This document shows, in pieces, positions 6,177-8,430 of a DNA stretch of 8,430 nt. Origin of the DNA: Cyclobacteriaceae bacterium (lineage in GTDB: Bacteria > Bacteroidota > Bacteroidia > Cytophagales > Cyclobacteriaceae); the NCBI GenBank assembly GCA_030589835.1, contig JAUUZS010000164.1, positions 1 to 8,430 of the forward strand, given 5' to 3'. Positions within the stretch are counted from its first letter, which is position 1. Every line of letters begins with the position of its first letter. The notes beneath the pieces are model-generated. The model saw only the letters and a list, made by a program, of their open reading frames with translations. It ran no database searches and had not been told where the DNA came from. Both the position numbers and the translations under genes were made by a program.

Positions 6177-6208
6177 CAAAGAAATTAATAAAAATGACTT
6201 TATCCAAA
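6177..6208 (-). promoter_or_regulatory. Candidate Bacteroidota-type promoter for tRNA-Ser
   Basis: On the minus strand, TTTG (6205-6208) is followed after exactly 20 nt by TTTCTTTG (6177-6184), one mismatch from TAnnTTTG. The tRNA begins 28 nt further on, giving a plausible 5' leader of about 20 nt. The architecture matches the element found before the SLC13 gene. Confidence 0.42.
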
Positions 6209-6231
6209 TTTTAAAATAGTTTTTTAAATCA

Positions 6232-7317
6232 TTACAAAACTGTTAATTCCCCACATAAGGGCACCTTTAACTTTTGCTTGACATCAGTATGGCTTCTTCC
6301 TGTACCTAGGAGAAACATTAGTTTTGTGATTGCAGCTTCTCTTGTCATGTCACTTCCGCTAATTACGCCAATCTTTTCTAAATATTTACTTGTCTCGTAT
6401 CTGCCGTGCATTACGATGCCTCCAATGAGCTGAGACACATTAAAAATCACAATTTTCCGATCTATTGCTTCCTTCAGACAATTCAAAAACCAACTAGATG
6501 TTGGCGCATTCCCGGAACCATAGGTTTCCAGTATGACACCTTTTAATCCCGGAGCCGAAAGCAAATGCCTTACAAAAGATTCTTTTATGGAAGGAAATAG
6601 TTTTAAAACGATCACATCAGTACAAAATTGATTTTTAAATACTAATTCCCGATCGGCATCATATTTCATAATCGCCGTTTCGTTATATTCTATGGAAATA
6701 CCTGCTTTTGCAAGTACCGGGTAGTTCTCGCTTCCAAAAGCAGCAAATTGGCTGCTTCGCTTTTTAAAAGTCCTGTTTCCACGCATCAGCTGATAATCAA
6801 AATAAATGCACACCTCAGAAACCATCGGATTGCCATTTATTTTTGTTGAAGCGATTTCCAGGGCCGTTACCAAATTCGGTCTTGCATCGGATCGAATTGC
6901 GCTGATTGGCAATTGAGCACCGGTAAAAATGACGGGTTTATTGATGCCTATAAGCATATAACTCAAGGCCGAAGCAGTGTAGGCCATGGTGTCTGTGCCA
7001 TGCAAAATTACAAAACCGTCATATTGGTGGTGGTTTTCATTGATGATATGCCCTAAATCCTTCCATTCTGATATGCTTACGTTTGAAGAATCAAGCGGAA
7101 GAGGAAAGGAGATTACCGTTAGTTTAAGATCCAGCGTTTTTAATGAGGGGTCTCTTTTTACGATCTGATTAAAATTTAGTGCGACTAAGGATCCTGAAGC
7201 ATCGCGTTCCATACCAATCGTGCCTCCGGTATAAATGATGAGGATGGAAGATTTCGCAAAACTCTTTGCGGCTTTGTTCACATCAACAATTCGATATTTG
7301 TGGTTTTTTTCAGCCAT
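6232..7317 (-). CDS. ansA: Type I (cytoplasmic) L-asparaginase
   Basis: The enzyme hydrolyses L-asparagine to aspartate and ammonia. Two catalytic Thr sites are evident: YTGGTIGM (29-36), with Thr33 as the likely nucleophile, and HGTDTMAYTAS (106-116), with Thr108-Asp109. Lys185 in RGNRTFKKR completes the second triad. FTGAQLPISAIRSDARPNL (131-149) and ETYGSGNAP (254-262) are further family motifs. There is no signal peptide, as expected for the cytoplasmic type I enzyme, and 361 aa is close to the usual length plus a short N-terminal extension. The frame also opens with TTG (7323) and GTG (7320). I chose the ATG at 7317 because it is the standard codon and gives an 8-nt overlap with the end of the TatD gene (ATGGCTGA), consistent with translational coupling. 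No clear terminator follows its TAA; only weak AT hairpins are seen. Confidence 0.94.
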   Translation of the reverse strand: MAEKNHKYRIVDVNKAAKSFAKSSILIIYTGGTIGMERDASGSLVALNFNQIVKRDPSLKTLDLKLTVISFPLPLDSSNVSISEWKDLGHIINENHHQYDGFVILHGTDTMAYTASALSYMLIGINKPVIFTGAQLPISAIRSDARPNLVTALEIASTKINGNPMVSEVCIYFDYQLMRGNRTFKKRSSQFAAFGSENYPVLAKAGISIEYNETAIMKYDADRELVFKNQFCTDVIVLKLFPSIKESFVRHLLSAPGLKGVILETYGSGNAPTSSWFLNCLKEAIDRKIVIFNVSQLIGGIVMHGRYETSKYLEKIGVISGSDMTREAAITKLMFLLGTGRSHTDVKQKLKVPLCGELTVL

Positions 7318-8083
7318 CACCAAAAATTTTAAGGGCGTTTTGAGTTGTAATATTTGCCACTTCGTTCATATCGCATGTTTTTAATTCTGCGATTTTAGAA
7401 GCTATTAGGTGCAAGTAAGAGGGCATATTTCTCTTTCCCCGATGTGGGCTGGGTGATAAATATGGGCTGTCCGTTTCAAGGACGATATGATTCAGATCAA
7501 CATCCGGAATGATCTTGTCAAGCCCTCCATTTTTGAAGGTGACCACACCTCCTATGCCCAACATAAAATTCAGGTCTGTTATCTTTTTTGCTTGTTCATG
7601 ATTCCCACTAAAACAGTGGAATATGCCTTTCAGTCTTCCGTCCTGACATTTTCTCACGAGATCAATGGTCATGTCGATGGAATCCCTGCAGTGAATAACT
7701 ATAGGGATATCAAGCTCTTTTGCCCAGTACATTTGTAATTCAAAAGCTGATATTTGTTCTTTTAAGAAGGTTTTATCCCAATATAAATCGATGCCTATTT
7801 CGCCAATGGCACAAAAAGGACGTGCATCGAACCATGACTTCATAATCTTGAGTTCTTCTTTATAGTTTTCCTTTACATAACAGGGATGCAGGCCCATCAT
7901 CGCAGTGCAGTAATTTTCATATTTACGCTCAAGAAACAACATATCCTCAATCGTATCGCTGCTGATATTTGGCATATATATCTGCTCGATACCGGCCTCT
8001 CTTGACTGCTCAATTACAGCCTCAATGTCATTCTCAAATTCTGGCAGATATAAATGGGCGTGTGTGTCGATCAGTTTTGTCAT
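7310..8083 (-). CDS. tatD: TatD-family metal-dependent hydrolase (DNase)
   Basis: This 257-aa TIM-barrel hydrolase of the amidohydrolase superfamily has every metal ligand visible: His8 and His10 in DTHAHL (6-11), Glu95 in IGEIGID, His131 in VIHCRDS, His156 in FHCFSGN, and Asp205 in LETDSPYLSP. Family members are 3'-5' exonucleases or DNases implicated in DNA repair and turnover; the original link to Tat protein export is indirect. Length is normal (about 255-265 aa) and nothing appears truncated. The start is an ATG that places the first metal motif at residue 6. Its stop codon overlaps the asparaginase start, so the two form a coupled pair, although no metabolic link is known. The upstream gap to the deacetylase is only 34 nt, so all three may be one transcript; a TAATTTTG element (8089-8096) could also give a separate start. 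Confidence 0.95.
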   Translation of the reverse strand: MTKLIDTHAHLYLPEFENDIEAVIEQSREAGIEQIYMPNISSDTIEDMLFLERKYENYCTAMMGLHPCYVKENYKEELKIMKSWFDARPFCAIGEIGIDLYWDKTFLKEQISAFELQMYWAKELDIPIVIHCRDSIDMTIDLVRKCQDGRLKGIFHCFSGNHEQAKKITDLNFMLGIGGVVTFKNGGLDKIIPDVDLNHIVLETDSPYLSPSPHRGKRNMPSYLHLIASKIAELKTCDMNEVANITTQNALKIFGDG

Positions 8084-8088
8084 AGAGG

Positions 8089-8096
8089 CAAAATTA
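8089..8096 (-). promoter_or_regulatory. Exact TAnnTTTG element just before tatD
   Basis: On the minus strand this reads TAATTTTG, a perfect match to the Bacteroidota -7 consensus, 5 nt before the tatD ATG. Transcription from here would start at or next to the ATG, giving an almost leaderless mRNA. No TTTG is found at the expected -33 position, so the match may be fortuitous. Confidence 0.25.
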
Positions 8097-8117
8097 TCAA
8101 TTCCTGGGCATAAGCAT

Positions 8118-8430
8118 TTATATAGTGTTTAAAACTTTAAAGGCGAATCCCATTTTTCTGCAGTGTGCTAAAAATCGTGGGAGCATATATTTCAATTTCA
8201 TTTCCGCTTTATAATTGTCATGAAAAACAACTATTGATCCCGGTCTTGTCAATTTTTTGATGCGGTCAAGGCTTTGTGGTGCAGTATGTGTGTTATCAAA
8301 GTCATATGCCAATACATCCCACATAATGATCTTGTAATCGTTGCGCAGATTTTTGATTTGATTTCTGGTGATTTGCCCATGTGGAGGTCTGAAAAGAGGC
8401 TTATGGTCAGATTTTTGATATTGAGAAATA
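8118..8430 (-). CDS. Polysaccharide deacetylase family protein, 3' part only
   Basis: The reading frame continues without a stop to the right edge, giving 103 visible C-terminal residues, so the internal ATG at 8322-8324 is not the true start. LFRPPHGQIT (visible residues 12-21) is the conserved RxPxG segment of the NodB homology domain, in which the Arg helps position the catalytic Asp. IIMWDVLAYDFD (34-45) is the following Trp/Asp motif, and GSIVVFHDN (64-72) is the C-terminal His motif. These enzymes remove N- or O-acetyl groups from chitin-like polymers, peptidoglycan or exopolysaccharide, at the cell envelope; the substrate cannot be predicted here. The N-terminal metal-binding motifs (TFDD, HxxxH) lie outside the window. 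It ends 34 nt before tatD on the same strand. Confidence 0.92.
   Translation of the reverse strand, partial: ISQYQKSDHKPLFRPPHGQITRNQIKNLRNDYKIIMWDVLAYDFDNTHTAPQSLDRIKKLTRPGSIVVFHDNYKAEMKLKYMLPRFLAHCRKMGFAFKVLNTI

Noticed and set aside
6209..6228. TTTTAAAA...TTTTTTAAA repeat as an asparaginase terminator
   Set aside because: The pairing is only A-T and too weak for intrinsic termination; it is typical of AT-rich spacer.
8118..8324. A complete 68-aa gene starting at the ATG at 8322-8324
   Set aside because: The frame stays open to the right edge and the upstream codons carry the conserved deacetylase motif FRPPHG, so this ATG is internal to a larger gene.
1..8430. CRISPR array, insertion sequence, toxin-antitoxin pair or defence island
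   Set aside because: I saw no spaced direct repeats, transposase motifs, terminal repeats or paired small genes. The HsdR_N domain alone does not make a restriction system.

Overview
The window looks like chromosomal DNA of a Bacteroidota bacterium, most likely from the Cytophagales side of the phylum. This is inferred from gene content and style: a stand-alone HsdR N-terminal-domain protein, an UMF1-type MFS transporter, a signal-peptide-bearing ExbB followed by a small membrane protein and two different ExbD proteins, AT-rich intergenic DNA, almost no Shine-Dalgarno sequences, and promoter-like TTTG / TAnnTTTG elements. No transposase, integrase, phage gene, CRISPR array or long repeat is visible. 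It reads as a core housekeeping region, and nothing in it clearly amounts to a new defence or mobile system.

Layout from left to right. (1) 1-275, minus: 5' part of a small PD-(D/E)xK nuclease-fold protein of the HsdR_N type, running off the left edge. (2) 276-388: divergent intergenic region with a candidate promoter and an 8-bp perfect inverted repeat. (3) 389-2173, plus: an SLC13-type permease with two TrkA-C (RCK_C) domains inserted in its middle. (4) 2165-3466, minus: an UMF1/Atg22-like MFS transporter that overlaps the permease tail to tail by 9 nt. (5) 3467-3726: intergenic, ending in a strong rho-independent terminator for the operon to its right. (6) 3727-5984, minus: a compact four-gene operon, exbB - 109-aa three-helix membrane protein - long exbD - short exbD. 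(7) 6061-6148, minus: tRNA-Ser(GGA) with its own promoter-like upstream elements. (8) 6232-7317 and 7310-8083, minus: a type I L-asparaginase translationally coupled (8-nt overlap) to an upstream TatD-family metal hydrolase. (9) 8118-8430, minus: 3' part of a polysaccharide deacetylase, running off the right edge.

Everything from 8430 down to 2165 is on the minus strand. The ExbB/ExbD operon should form a proton-motive-force-driven inner-membrane motor, of the kind that energises TonB-dependent outer-membrane transport. No TonB gene lies in the operon, and the terminator closes it right after the second exbD, so the TonB partner must be elsewhere. The 109-aa protein between exbB and the exbD genes is the least explained gene here and the best candidate for an undescribed component. 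The other genes are ordinary: inorganic anion or carboxylate uptake, an unassigned efflux or uptake carrier, asparagine breakdown, a TatD nuclease and a cell-envelope polysaccharide deacetylase.
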